From Cryptomeria japonica (taxonomy: Eukaryota > Streptophyta > Pinopsida > Cupressales > Cupressaceae), in assembly GCF_030272615.1 (NCBI RefSeq), contig NC_081412.1, forward strand, positions 143,882,247 to 143,946,246: a stretch of DNA of 64,000 nucleotides, in the 5' to 3' direction. This document shows positions 48,858-59,619 of the stretch, piece by piece. The stretch's first letter is position 1; each line of letters opens with the position of its first letter. Position numbers and translations under genes: made by a program. The notes under the pieces are model-generated. The model was not told the DNA's origin and searched no databases. It saw only the letters and a list, made by a program, of their open reading frames with translations.

Positions 48858-50040
48858 TGTAAAGCGAAAAAATCAAACCCTAGTTGTTCTCCCCCCTAAC
48901 TCCAAGGAGAGAGAAGGGAGGTCACTAGGGTTGATGGTTTTCACTTAGGAGAGATGTTACATTCAAAAGAGGAGTTGAAACCCACAAGATCCAATCCCAC
49001 ACAATGCAAGACTGGATTCTAAATGAGTTTCAAGGGTTAAGACATCAAGGATACCCTCTTCTGTAAAGAATGTAGATAGAATGATTGAACTAGGAATGCA
49101 TGTAAAGTAAGAAAGATTCGCTTATAAACCGAGATAGGGATACGGGATGAAGCTGCGGACCTAGAATTAGCAGTAAAATGTCGAGATGATGATGCTCTGC
49201 AAATTTGAGCGAAAGTTGACGAGACGATGGCACCCGGAGTGCACACGGTCCTCCAAAAAATCCGTGAAACGAGGGGGATCTATTCGTCTCTGCACAAGGA
49301 TTCTAGATCTTCAATTATAGCCGCGTACCTGCAACCTACACACAGAAAAGAGAGGACGATTGGGGGGTTAGGGATTAGGGGTTTGCCTTTAGGTCAAACC
49401 CCGGTTTTGGAATTAACCAAGAAATGAGAATGTTGTAAATGTAAATGGTTGTAATGTAAACAAGTACTGGTACCTTGTTGTAAGAATGTTTGTATTCTTA
49501 CATGCGAAGGTGTAATGTATGTTGTATGTGATCTCCTCTTCAATGGTTGAATCCTTGTCTTGAATGCAACACCTAGCCTTGAATGGAGACTTAGAATGCT
49601 CAATTGCTTGAAGGAATGCTTGAATGATTGAATGTTTGAATGTTTGAATATCGCTTCCGCCTCTTGCACACATATGTTTTTTCCTCCCTTTTTTGGAAGA
49701 GGAAATGTAGTTTATATACTTGTCAATTAGGGTTGAGAGACTGATTTTCCCAACCTTAGGCCAACCTAGAAACAATATTTTCCAATTTGCAAACTTCAAG
49801 ACCCAATGCCCAACAAGAGACCGGGCCCAAAATAGGGCCAGGGACCAGGGCGCTGGGCGCCATGGTCCCACCTCCCGGGACAGCAGGGTACAAGGAGGGA
49901 TCAGGCCAAGGTGCAAAAAGATGCAGTTTTTGGTGTCGTAAACAGGTTTCGGGGTCTCCATTCAAGTTCAACGTTGCGCCACCATCGTGAAGACCCAAAT
50001 GCAGTCGAAATTGCAAGTGTCACAATTTTAGGATGCTACA
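48858..50040 (-). mobile_element. Solo gypsy-type LTR inside gypsy B gag
   Basis: The minus strand starts TGTAGCATCCTAAAATTG and ends CGCTTTACA (1183 bp), with a perfect AAATT repeat on both sides (48853-48857 and 50041-50045). Removing it restores the gag phase. It is a relative of the gypsy B LTR, sharing CAAAACCGGGGTTTGACC and a GC-rich hairpin near 49228-49255. Confidence 0.9.
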
Positions 50041-50045
50041 AAATT

Positions 50046-51126
50046 TTTGGATGAAAGCATTTGCTAGTTGTTGAAAAGAAGTGATGGAATAAGAAGGAAA
50101 AGAGAAATACCATTGTAAAGCCTTATCTCTTAATGTTCTTGTAAACAATTTTGCAAGCAATCTTTGATCATAAGCAAAATCACAACACAAGGCTTGAAAT
50201 GTTTTAACATGTGTGAGAGGATCACCTTTTCCATTAGAGAGTTCCAATTGAGGGACCTCGACATGCTTAGGTTGGATGGCTTTAACAATATCAAGAGAGA
50301 GTGAGCTCATAGCATAAAATGTGGGCACACTAAACTTGGATTGACTCATGGAAGCAATTTGTTGTTGTAAGGAAGACATGGTTTGAACAAGATTGTTAAT
50401 GGTGGCTTCGGTAGAAGAATTGATGTTAGACATGGTTGATTGAGAAGGTGGTGTCATGTTATTGAATGAAGGTATGGATTGAGAATAAGGTGGTGGGACA
50501 TTATGATAAGTAGGCATAGGTGATGATTGAGTAGGAAATGGGACACTCAAAGGAGGAACAAAATTTTTGAATGAATTTCCCCCTTGTATCACATTGATTG
50601 GTTGAGGAATAATAGGAATAATTATGGAAGATATAGGTAAAGATGGAGGATTAAATGAAGAAGAGGGATTTTCCCCATGACCAATAGTTGTAGGAATGAC
50701 ATTTTGATTTGATGTAGCCATGATGTTTGAAGTGAAGGGAGGAATACCAGCTATTGAAGTGGTCAAAGGAATAGAAGAATTGATTTGATTTGAAGGTTTT
50801 TAATAACCTAAGTTCTTAGCACAACTTGTGATAGGCGTGACATTAGAATCAACAATATAAGAAATGCCACACAATATATCAATTTCATTCTTATCACTTT
50901 GAATCATGTGTTTAAGGCCTTCAATTAATTGAAGGGCTTCACTATTAGGGTATTCTTGGGACATCCATTGTTGAAATTTATCAAATTGATTATCCAATTT
51001 TGAAAGTTGATCTATGGAGACCCTAGTTAAAGCTTTGTCTTCATCAATGGGATAGACAAGGACATGATTAGGATGGGAAGAATTAGCATTATCCTCATTA
51101 AATAATTCACCCAAATTAGGTTCCAT
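50046..51126 (-). pseudogene. Gag N-terminal part of gypsy B
   Basis: It starts MEPNLGELFNEDNANSSHPN at 51126 and has one stop near 50800. It continues through a long Pro/Ser/Asn-rich stretch and a short coiled coil (VQTMSSLQQQIASMSQ) into the gag core (VPQLELSNGKGDPLTHVKTF and LRDKALQWYFSFPSYSITSF). It breaks at the solo LTR. The Pro-rich N-terminus resembles that of gypsy A. Confidence 0.8.
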
Positions 51127-52320
51127 GTCCTTGGTAATTAAACCTTTGGAAGCCTTAATTCTAATGCTTCATCTAATGAGGATATTATAGGTAGGACTAA
51201 TAGTGGTAAAACTCATTCACTACAAGGAAAATTGAAATTTTGAATGTTGAACAAAGCTTACAAAATTAATGCAAAATTTAAGAAAACAACAATTAAACAA
51301 TTTGAACTTTGTTGGAAGAAGAAAATGACACAATTTCCAAAATAATACATCAAAGAAAATTGGAATTTTAAAATTAGGGCCAAGGGGATACCACTTAATT
51401 TTAAAATTAGGGCAGATTATAATTAACCTCTTAATTTTAAAAAAAATTAAAATTTGAACTGTTGAATTTTGGAGATATTTTTTATGTTAGAGGGATCAAC
51501 AATTGACAAAAGTAGCCAATCTTCTAGATTTGGGCTATTAAATACAGTCATAACAGTCTCCCAAAATTTTGGGAAAAAAGTCGAGGACTGTAGCGGGAAT
51601 GCACATGGTCCAACCAACTTTTTTCAAAATTTTCAAGGATGAATATTACGATGATTTTAAAGCTGACCCCAAAAAATGGTGAATTTTACAATTTCGAGAT
51701 ATGTGAAATGAAGGTTCAAATGTGGAAATAGGACCCTATTAGGGTTTTGAAGAAAAAAGGGAATTGGACTAAAATTTTGAAAAGGGTCAAACCTAATGGA
51801 TAGGGACACCTTGAAAAATGTTTAGAAAACTAAAATTGACTAAAATTGATCGATATTTGCACAAAATCCAATGAAATTTGAAAATTAGGGTTTTGTGGCC
51901 TAACCACTTAGTTTTTGAAATTTGAATTTCGAACAAAGGAGGGAAATTGAAAATTGGAATTGTAGGACAGAAGATAAGTCTGAAAACAATCACAAATCTG
52001 AAAATTAAATAGAAATTCAATTTTTGCACAATTTCAAGATGATGTTTAAAAATTAGGGTTTTGACAATTAACCTCTTAATTTTGTGAATTTGATTTGCAA
52101 ATTGAACAAGGCAATGAAGAAATTGAATTTGACAACCAAAGCAATTTTCAAATTTAAGATAATAACAAGCAATTTTTACAAAACATAAGTTCAATTTCAA
52201 TTTTAAAAACTAGGGTTTTGAATGAATTAACCACTAAGTTGGCATAAAAAGTAAACTTGCAAATGAAAAATATGCAATGATTTTCATAATAAAGCATGTA
52301 AGACGTTGGGTTCACCAAAA
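51127..52320. repeat. Leader of gypsy B with diverged repeats and an LTR-like fragment
   Basis: Words like AATTAGGGTTTTG followed by TTAACCACTTAA recur near 51890, 52055 and 52206, about 155-165 bp apart, with weaker copies near 51360-51440. At about 51480-51790 the plus strand aligns with part of the solo LTR at 27798 (near 28080-28320), including GGACTGTAG..GCACATGGTCC. There is no coding. The primer-binding site is at the right end (minus strand TTTTGGTGAACCCAACG, about 52304-52320). Confidence 0.55.
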
Positions 52321-53499
52321 TGTAATGTTGAAAAAGGGTGAATGATGGAGATCTAGAGGAAAGTTTTTCTTCCCTCTGAGGAGAGATGAAAGTTTCACTT
52401 CGGATTTCCCTTCAAACACTTTTCACGCATTACATTAGAAGAGGGGGGGAAATACACTAGATTCAACCTCTAGAAAAGGAGACTCAATTCTGAGTGATAT
52501 AAGAATGGTAAGTTAATCCCCTCTTCTAAGATTGAGATTTGAATTGAATGAATTGTGTACTTATGACCAAGTGGAAAAGTGACAAAGATCTTATTATAAC
52601 TTGAGATAGAAGCATAGGATGAAGTTGTGCACCTAGATCTGGCAATAATATGTCAAGACAAAGCCGCCTTGTGAATATGAGGAAAATTTGCCCGGATTGT
52701 GGTGGGAGTGTACACAATCCTCAGAAAAATCTGCGAAATGAAAAGGGTTTTTTTGCCTCTACAAATGGACTCCAAATCCAAAAGTATAGTTGCGCACCTA
52801 CAACCTATAGATAGAAAAGAGAGGAAAAGGGGTTGGGATTGTGGGTTTGCCTTCAGGTAAAACCCCAGTTTTGGAATTAACCAAATGATGAAAGAAAGTA
52901 CTTGCAAGTAAATATAAATGAAAGACTGGACTATAAATCACCTCAAGGGAGGTTGTGATAGAAATATTGATAGAATTTCTTGTATTGGGTTGAATATTGA
53001 AAGGGATCTCATCTTCAATGGTTTAATCCATATCTTGAATGCAACATCTAGCCTTGAAGGGAGACATGAGAATACTCAATGCTGGAAAGGAATGCTTGAA
53101 TGCTCTTGAATACTTGATATCATGTAAACTTCATGCTCATCCAACTTATGCAAATGAGAGGACAAATGCAACTTATATAGTCATCAATTAGGGTTAATTG
53201 ATTGATTTTCCATCGTAGGTCGATAATGGGGGAGTTTTCTTCCTCAATGCACAACCACCAAAGCATAACTGAAAAGGGTCCTGCCCCAAAATGGGGCAAG
53301 GAACAGGGGTGCCACGCCCCTATCCAGCCCTTTTTTTCATGATAGGATGCAGTCTAGGTAGTGCGAAGGGAAAGCAAGATATAGTTCTGAAGTGCTGAGC
53401 AAGTCTCCAGTCTCCGATAAGGCTTAGGGATTCGAATCACGTGCATGACGACCCTAATATGGTCGATAATTGCAAGGTTCACAATTTCATGACACTACG
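52321..53499 (-). repeat. 5' LTR of gypsy B
   Basis: 1179 bp, homologous to 43006-44178 along its length. Plus-strand ends are TGTAATGTTG and GACACTACG. Confidence 0.85.
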
Positions 53500-53504
53500 G
53501 ATTG

Positions 53505-53614
53505 ATAATTCTAGCAGTTGAACTTATCAACCTTGAATTTAGTTTCTTCCATTTCTCCCACTCAAATCTGAAAGTTCTAGCCAATTTATAGAAATACACA
53601 CCTCTGATACCAAT
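53505..53614 (-). pseudogene. Host copia gag start and primer-binding site
   Basis: The start codon is at 53550-53552 on the minus strand (MEETKFKVDKFNC), then a stop. The frame continues in phase at 43000 after removal of gypsy B. The initiator Met primer-binding site (ATTGGTATCAGAG) lies at 53602-53614, next to the stub of the 5' LTR (53615-53624). Confidence 0.85.
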
Positions 53615-55254
53615 TGTTAGGGTTTGTAATGCCCCGCCAGAAACCCTAAAGGAAAAAACATCACAATCTATGCAACTAAGGGTGAAATAAAAAGAAAATT
53701 AAAAGAACAAGTGCTTGAATTAAACCTTAGCACATCTAATAACACAACAAAAGTCTAACTCCTAAATTTCCTAAGGGTTACCAATGAATATTACTTCGTA
53801 AATTAAACTAACTCCATGGAAAAACCTACTATTCAACTTATAGGAAAATTAAACGTTTAAGATAAAATTTCCACAATGAAAGAATTTCAAAGTACTCCAA
53901 AACAATCATTTAATATATACAAAAGAATTAAGTAACTGAAATAGCATACATTACAAAGTTTCTTTGCTTTACAATATTTGAAAATACATGTTTTCAAAAA
54001 GATACATCATGAGTTAAAATGTTACAAAATGAAAGTTACATAAAGTTTCGTTTCAACACCTCAAGTTTTCAACTGAACAATGGTTATGAACAAGAGCTGG
54101 TACATGAACCACGAACCAAGAACCTCAGCGAAGTCCTTCCTTGCCTGAAGATACAATCCAATACATCCGATGGGAAGTGACACCACCACCTGACCATGTG
54201 ATTCCGAAAAGGAACCACCCCACCGTGCTGGAGATAGTAGATAACCCTCAAGCAAGCAAAATAAGACAAGAACAAAAGGACTACAAGACTCCACACACAA
54301 CCATGTGACTCAACTCACAAAACACTAGTGACTCTAAGGAGAGAGTGTCATTGCATAGCTTATGATGGATACCATGGTACAGCCTCCTAGGTCCTGGCTC
54401 TCTATCCTGGTAACCTCTCTCGGCATCCGACTCCAACTAAGTCTCACGCGGACCCTAGCAATCCTTTCATGAAGACAAGGTGGTTAGTTTGCCATTCCAG
54501 GCCTTCTCGTAGCATGATGAGCCCTGTACAAGCACTACACCTATGCATGAGGCACATTATCTTAATTAATGTTTATTTCACCCATATCAATTTTAAGGTT
54601 ATCACTTTTTAACTAACTTTCGACAGGTTATCCTATCATCCACTTTGGGCATGGCCCCCACTCAAAAGCCACTCTCTCTCATAGGACACTACAAGAAAAG
54701 TCTCTCTACGAGAACTCTATGGTGAAACAGACAACCATACCTAATCCTGACAAACCACAAGTGAAGGATACACGATTTACTAACCAAAGGTTGACCATTT
54801 GGACCAAACTTACAATGGCTCACTTCCTTAAGGTTATAAATTTATACCTGTCCTTGAACATAGAAACACAGGATGTAATGATGACATAACTCAAATATCA
54901 TTAACTAGATCCAATTACAAACAATCCTTTTGTACACCTCCTTATGAATAAATTCAAGATCTAAAGCTTTAAGAAATGACAATTTTTCTTAACGAAAGGA
55001 AACATACTATCCTCTGATACTTTTACTATTTAAAGGAGCCAACATAACATTAAGGCAATCATGTTATTCAAAATACATCATAATTTGGGGTCAAAATAAT
55101 TATATTTATTTCATCATAGGAATTCTTACAAAAAGACATAGTGTATTATTCATTCCATAATAGAAAAGGGTGATGTCTTATTTCTTGACATTAAAAAAAT
55201 ACATCATTCTTCTGGAGAAAACGGAGAAGCGTATTCGTCAGAATCTATAGGATC

Positions 55255-56140
55255 CTAAGGACTGTAATCCTCAGATTCACTCTTACTCAGGGGGGAATAC
55301 CCCACAGATTCACTATCACTTAAGGGAGTGTACTCCTCCGACGTGTCAGAACCTATGACTATAGGCCTCTCTAGTGAGCTCCCTATCTCAGGTTCTCTTA
55401 TCTCTACAGTAGCAATATCTTTTGTCAGACATTGATTTGAGTCTTTTCCTATCACTTCTCTTTTCCCTGAAACTGGATTCACTTTAGAAGAAACGTCTTC
55501 CAAGATAGGCTTGTTAGGCGTTAGGGAGTCCTTAACCTTTAGATAATGAGCATACCCAGCTACGGACTTCTGAGTTGTCTGTTTAACATGCACCATCTCT
55601 GAAACGTATCAACAGTAAACTATTACTTCCCAAACTCTCCTAGAGCAGCGTCTAATAAATCTTAATAACTAGGTTTTGAACGCAACAATACATTTCTTCT
55701 ATATAATAACAAGTGTGCAATTTGAGCTTAAACACTATTCCACTTCTATAGTCATAACTTAATCACAACTTATATTATATGATTTTAATTAACAATCCCT
55801 AACGATAAATAAAACATAACCATAACTATTTCATAAGCAAAACAATAAACATAACATATAACAGAGATTGTAAATAATAATGATGGTAAACTAAGAAATT
55901 CCTGACCTATTGAAATGTTCATCAATATGCAAGACCTCAATGCCCTTTCACCAATAAATGCGCCTTGCTTGCGATCCTTTTCACCAATACTTTCCAACTC
56001 TATCAAAAAAACAACTCGCTTGATACTTTCAACAATATCCTCTCTAACTCTATTCTTCTTTTTACAATCCACCGCCCTTCCTTGGATGCCAAAATAAATT
56101 GTGTTCTTCCTCTTTACTCCCACCCCTATTTATACTAAAA
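55255..56140 (-). CDS. Small two-exon gene model, unknown product
   Basis: On the minus strand a TATAAATAGG box lies near 56130-56140, then a first exon ending at 55907, an intron 55599-55906 (GT at the donor, TTTCAG acceptor) and a second exon 55598-55255. The frame of exon 1 (CILMNISI) continues in phase into exon 2 (MVHVKQTTQKSVAGYAHYLK). The C-terminus has two acidic repeats (SDSESVGYSPLSKSESEDYS). With the first ATG in exon 1 the product would be about 120 residues. I do not recognise it. It could be an element-encoded ORF or a host gene fragment. Confidence 0.4.
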
Positions 56141-57430
56141 ATCACCCATGACTTCTCCTAAGTCTGGGGATCAGTAATAGTTATCGACTAAAAGTCTTTT
56201 ACTTCCATCTCTTCTTGTTCTTCCACGTAATGAGTCCATCTCTAGTTATCTACAGCTCTTTACGCTCCTTGATCGTGGTTATAGCAATTATCAGCTAAAT
56301 GGAGAGATCGGTACATTGCATCAAACACTTATGTGTTTGTGTTCTGGGATTTTGGTGTTTAATCTACCAGGTCTTGAGTCAACTAAGGTTTACATTTCAG
56401 TCTTCACCTTGCGTGCCAGTCTATTCTCCTCCCCAATCGGCCAATCTACAGTTAGATGCAATGAACTGCAGCTACGGACTTCTGAGCTGAGTTAGATAAT
56501 GAGCATACCCAGCTACGGACTTCTGAGCTGTCTGTTTAACACGCACCATCTCTGAAACGTATCAACAGTAAACTATTACTTCCCAAACTCTCCTAGAGCA
56601 ACGTCTAATAAATCTTAATAACTAGGTTTTGAACGCAACAATACATTTCTTCTATATAATAACAAGTGTGCAATTTGAGCTTAAACACTATTCCACTTCT
56701 ATAGTCATAACTTAATCACAACTTATATTATATGATTTTAATTAACAATCCCTAACGATAAATAAAACATAACCATAACTATTTCATAAGCAAAACAATA
56801 AACATAACATATAACAGAGATTGTAAATAATAATGATCGTAAACTAAGAAATTCCTGACCTATTGAAATGTTCATCAATATGCAAGACCTCAATGCCCTT
56901 TCACCAATAAATGCACCTTGATTGCGATCCTTTTCACCAATACTTTCCAACTCTATCAAAAAAACAACTCGCTTGATACTTTCAACAATATCCTCTCTAA
57001 CTCTATTCTTCTTTCTACAATCCACCGCCCTTCCTTGGATGCCAAAATAAATTGTGTGTTCTTCCTCTTTACTCCCACCCCTATTTATACTAAAAATCAC
57101 CCATGACTTCTCCTAAGTCTGGGGATCAGTAATAGTTATCGACTAAAAGTCTTTTACTTCCATCTCTTCTTGTTCTTCCACGTAATGAGTCCATCTCCAG
57201 TTATCTACAACTCTTTACGCTCCTTGATCGTGGTTATAGCAATTATCAGCTGAATGGAGAGATCGGTACATTGCATCAAACACTTATGTGTTTGTGTTCT
57301 AGGATTTTGGTGTTTAATCTACCAGGTCTTGAGTCAACTAAGGTTTACATTTCAGTCTTCACCTTGCGTGCCAGTCTATTCTCCTCCCCAATCGGCCAAT
57401 CTACAGTTAGATGCAATGAACTGCAGCTCG
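55541..57430. repeat. Tandem duplication of a ~935 bp segment (953 bp offset)
   Basis: Copy 1 is about 55541-56471 and copy 2 about 56494-57427. They are nearly identical and contain the promoter, first exon, intron and start of exon 2 of the gene model above. At the junction, after AACTGCAGCT, an 18 bp piece (ACGGACTTCTGAGCTGAG) copied from within the unit is inserted. Confidence 0.9.
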
Positions 57431-57598
57431 TGGAAAACTTTGGACATGGAGAAGTGGTTGTTTATCGCTTTGAACAGCGAGAGGGGCGAGAGGTGTCATT
57501 GCCTATTGATTGTAGCGTGAATGGAGGAAGAGGGAGTACATAGGTTAAGAGGGAGGAGGGTAGTCAGTGGTAATACCGACCCCTCCCTATATTAAGGG

Positions 57599-57626
57599 GG
57601 GTGGTCGATCTTACCATCGACCACCC
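57599..57626. other. Perfect hairpin
   Basis: GGGTGGTCGAT (57599-57609) pairs with ATCGACCACCC (57616-57626) around a six-base loop. Confidence 0.7.
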
Positions 57627-57699
57627 TTTACCTATTACTAACTATAACCCCCGCCACCTCCTATAAAATCAAATTTGTTTTATTTGTTTTATTTGTTTT

Positions 57700-59061
57700 T
57701 GATGCTTTGCAAAATGGACAAGGTTAGTCTAAGATAAACCACACACAAGACAAGAAACTGTTAGTGTTAGTTAATCAAAAACTAATCTAAACAGGCATAT
57801 CAAAAGAGACACTAAAATCATGAACACATATTTTACTAAAGAAGCAAATATGATGAGGCATCTCCAAATACCTCCTAACATGCTCTTAGATCTTTCTCCC
57901 TTGTTCCTCTCCTCTCCAAGTACCAAAATAGTGTAGCTCTTAGCAGCTTTTTGCACTATGGATGCTTATAGAGGAATGAGATTTTAGTATTGCTCTAAAT
58001 GTAAATAAAGAAGCTAATATTTAAGCTATTGATACTAAAATGATTTATTTTAACCAAAATGACAATATAAGAGTTTGCTATGCTAAATGCTCTCTAAAAT
58101 GCCTATAGGTTAAATGCATACAAGTTTTCAGGATCTGGATTATGAAGAAATGGGCTCTATTTATAGGGAAAATGGAGCAATGGATGGTTGAGATTGAGTA
58201 ATCTCAACAAAGGTCAGGATTGAATGATTTCAAATCCATGTGAGGGCTTTCAACCCAATCCCGGGATGACAAGTGTCAATGTGAGATAGGTTGAGAGGAG
58301 AGGGAATAAACATTAAATGCTTGACATGACCTTGGGAGTTAAAGTCAAGGTTAGTTGAATGAATAAACTCTTTATTCAAAGAATAAAGCTTTTATCCAAA
58401 GGATAAACTCTTGTGCAAATGTAAAAAGGATAAATATGGTCAAAACAATAAATGTTTGGGGAGACAAGTTTGAAATAACCATAAATGGTTATGTAAGAGC
58501 CATTAGTGGTCTTGGAAGACTTTGGGGGTTAATTTGTTGAACACACAAAGCATTAAATGTTTTTCAAAGACTTTTGAAGTCTTTGAGAAGTGACTCCATT
58601 TTGCTTAGAAATGTGACAATAATTAGGGGATGGATTAGGCTAATTAGGAAGGGGTTAGAAGAATCTAGAAGGGGATTAGATTTTGCAAGTGGATTTGGTG
58701 GGTGAGGGAAAATAGAATTTTATTTAAAATAAAAATTCATTTATTTCAATAAATGTGTGCAAGTTGCACTTGTAGGAAAATGCAAGTGGGGGGGGATAAT
58801 GATTTAAATAAATGTTTTTATTTAATTTATTTAAAAGAGGAATAGGGGGATTTAATTAAATAAATAGATTTTATTTATTTAATTGATCGGAATTTGATTT
58901 AATGAATTAATTAAAATAAATTGAATAATTTATTTAACTAATAAAAGAATGTTTGGGAATAAATTAATTAAATATTAATTTAATTAATTGATGGCTAGTA
59001 GATTTTTAATCACGTAAATAACGAATATTTATTTAATTAAGCTGGACAAATTTGTGTGACT
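57700..59061 (-). repeat. 3' LTR of a minus-strand gypsy-like element (left limit uncertain)
   Basis: The minus strand starts TGTAGTCACACAAATTTG at 59061, directly after a purine tract. A TATAAATAG box lies at 58152-58160, placing transcription start near 58125. The left end is somewhere near 57.7 kb. The interval has no coding region. Confidence 0.6.
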
Positions 59062-59080
59062 ACATTTGCCCCTCTTTGAG
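59062..59080 (-). other. Polypurine tract
   Basis: The minus strand reads TCTCAAAGAGGGGCAAATG just before the TGTAG start of the LTR. Confidence 0.6.
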
Positions 59081-59619
59081 ACAGTGTGGTTTATCGCGTC
59101 ATTTCAAAGAAAAACTGGTGTGAAGAAATGCCCCATAAAATGTAAATTTAATGGGTGGTATGCCCCCTCGAGAGATGGGCCGAAAAATTTTGAAAAATCG
59201 AACGATCTCTCAAAAAAGAATGAAAATTGGCAAGGTGTTAGAAGAGAAGAAGTTAGCCATACGGGTGAAAAATGGAAGAAATCAGGGGAAAAAGGGAGAA
59301 ATGGGGGGCTCGGGAAGTTCATGGGGACCACGATGGTGAGCGGGGGGAAGTTACGGTGACGGCAAAGGGTATAAATGGGGTGAAAGGGGTGAAAACCGAA
59401 TCATTTGTGACCGCGACCAGTGTGAAACCAGAGCTCTGATAGGGACATTTTGGAGGAGCGAGCAGCAGTCAGGATGTCGATACCGATTGCAAAACACAGA
59501 TTTGAGCGAGTCCGATGGTTCCAGCGCCCAGACAACTACGGACCAGCGGTACACAAATTTGAAATTTTAATTTTTATGCATTTTTGATACGTTTTTAGCT
59601 GAGTCCAAGTCGAGTCGAA
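59081..59619. other. Spacer between polypurine tract and repeat
   Basis: An open frame at 59066-59359 is Lys/Gly-rich and has no recognisable motif. I see no supported gene. Confidence 0.3.

Larger units (their letters stand above)
43006..53499 (-). mobile_element. Gypsy element B: gag-protease only, with two inserted LTRs
   Basis: LTRs lie at 43006-44178 (3') and 52321-53499 (5'), starting TGTAGTGTCATG on the minus strand and ending CAACATTACA or similar. Target-site repeats are AATTG (43001-43005) and GATTG (53500-53504), one mismatch. Without inserted LTRs the internal region is about 5.3 kb. It encodes gag, the protease-like domain and a Pro-rich tail, but no RT, RNase H or integrase. 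Over the first 300 bp the two LTRs differ at roughly 8% by eye. Confidence 0.85.
29655..53624 (-). mobile_element. Tork-like Ty1/copia element split by two gypsy insertions
   Basis: The minus-strand element has a 3' LTR at 29655-30114, pol and most of gag at 30200-33954, a further gag piece at 42847-43000 and the gag start plus primer-binding site at 53505-53614. The gaps are gypsy A (33955-42841) and gypsy B (43006-53499). Across both gaps the gag reading frame continues in phase once one target-site copy is removed, which proves the order of events. The 5' LTR is cut after 10 bp by the sequence starting at 53625. Confidence 0.9.
53625..57650. mobile_element. Unclassified inserted sequence starting TGTAATGCCCCGCC
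   Basis: It cuts the 5' LTR of the host copia element after 10 bp. The terminus TGTAATGCCCCGCC is LTR-like, but no second copy was identified and the right limit is not known. 53625-55200 is non-coding in the frames read. It contains the gene model and tandem duplication described next. A clean 11 bp stem hairpin lies at 57599-57626. Confidence 0.4.

Noticed and set aside
56299-57543. Plus-strand frames beginning MERSVHCIKHLC in both copies of the tandem duplication
   Set aside because: Identity between the copies reflects recent DNA duplication, not protein conservation; no family is recognised.
59066-59359. Lys/Gly-rich open frame beside the LTR
   Set aside because: It overlaps the polypurine tract, is biased by purine-rich sequence and lacks any recognisable domain.
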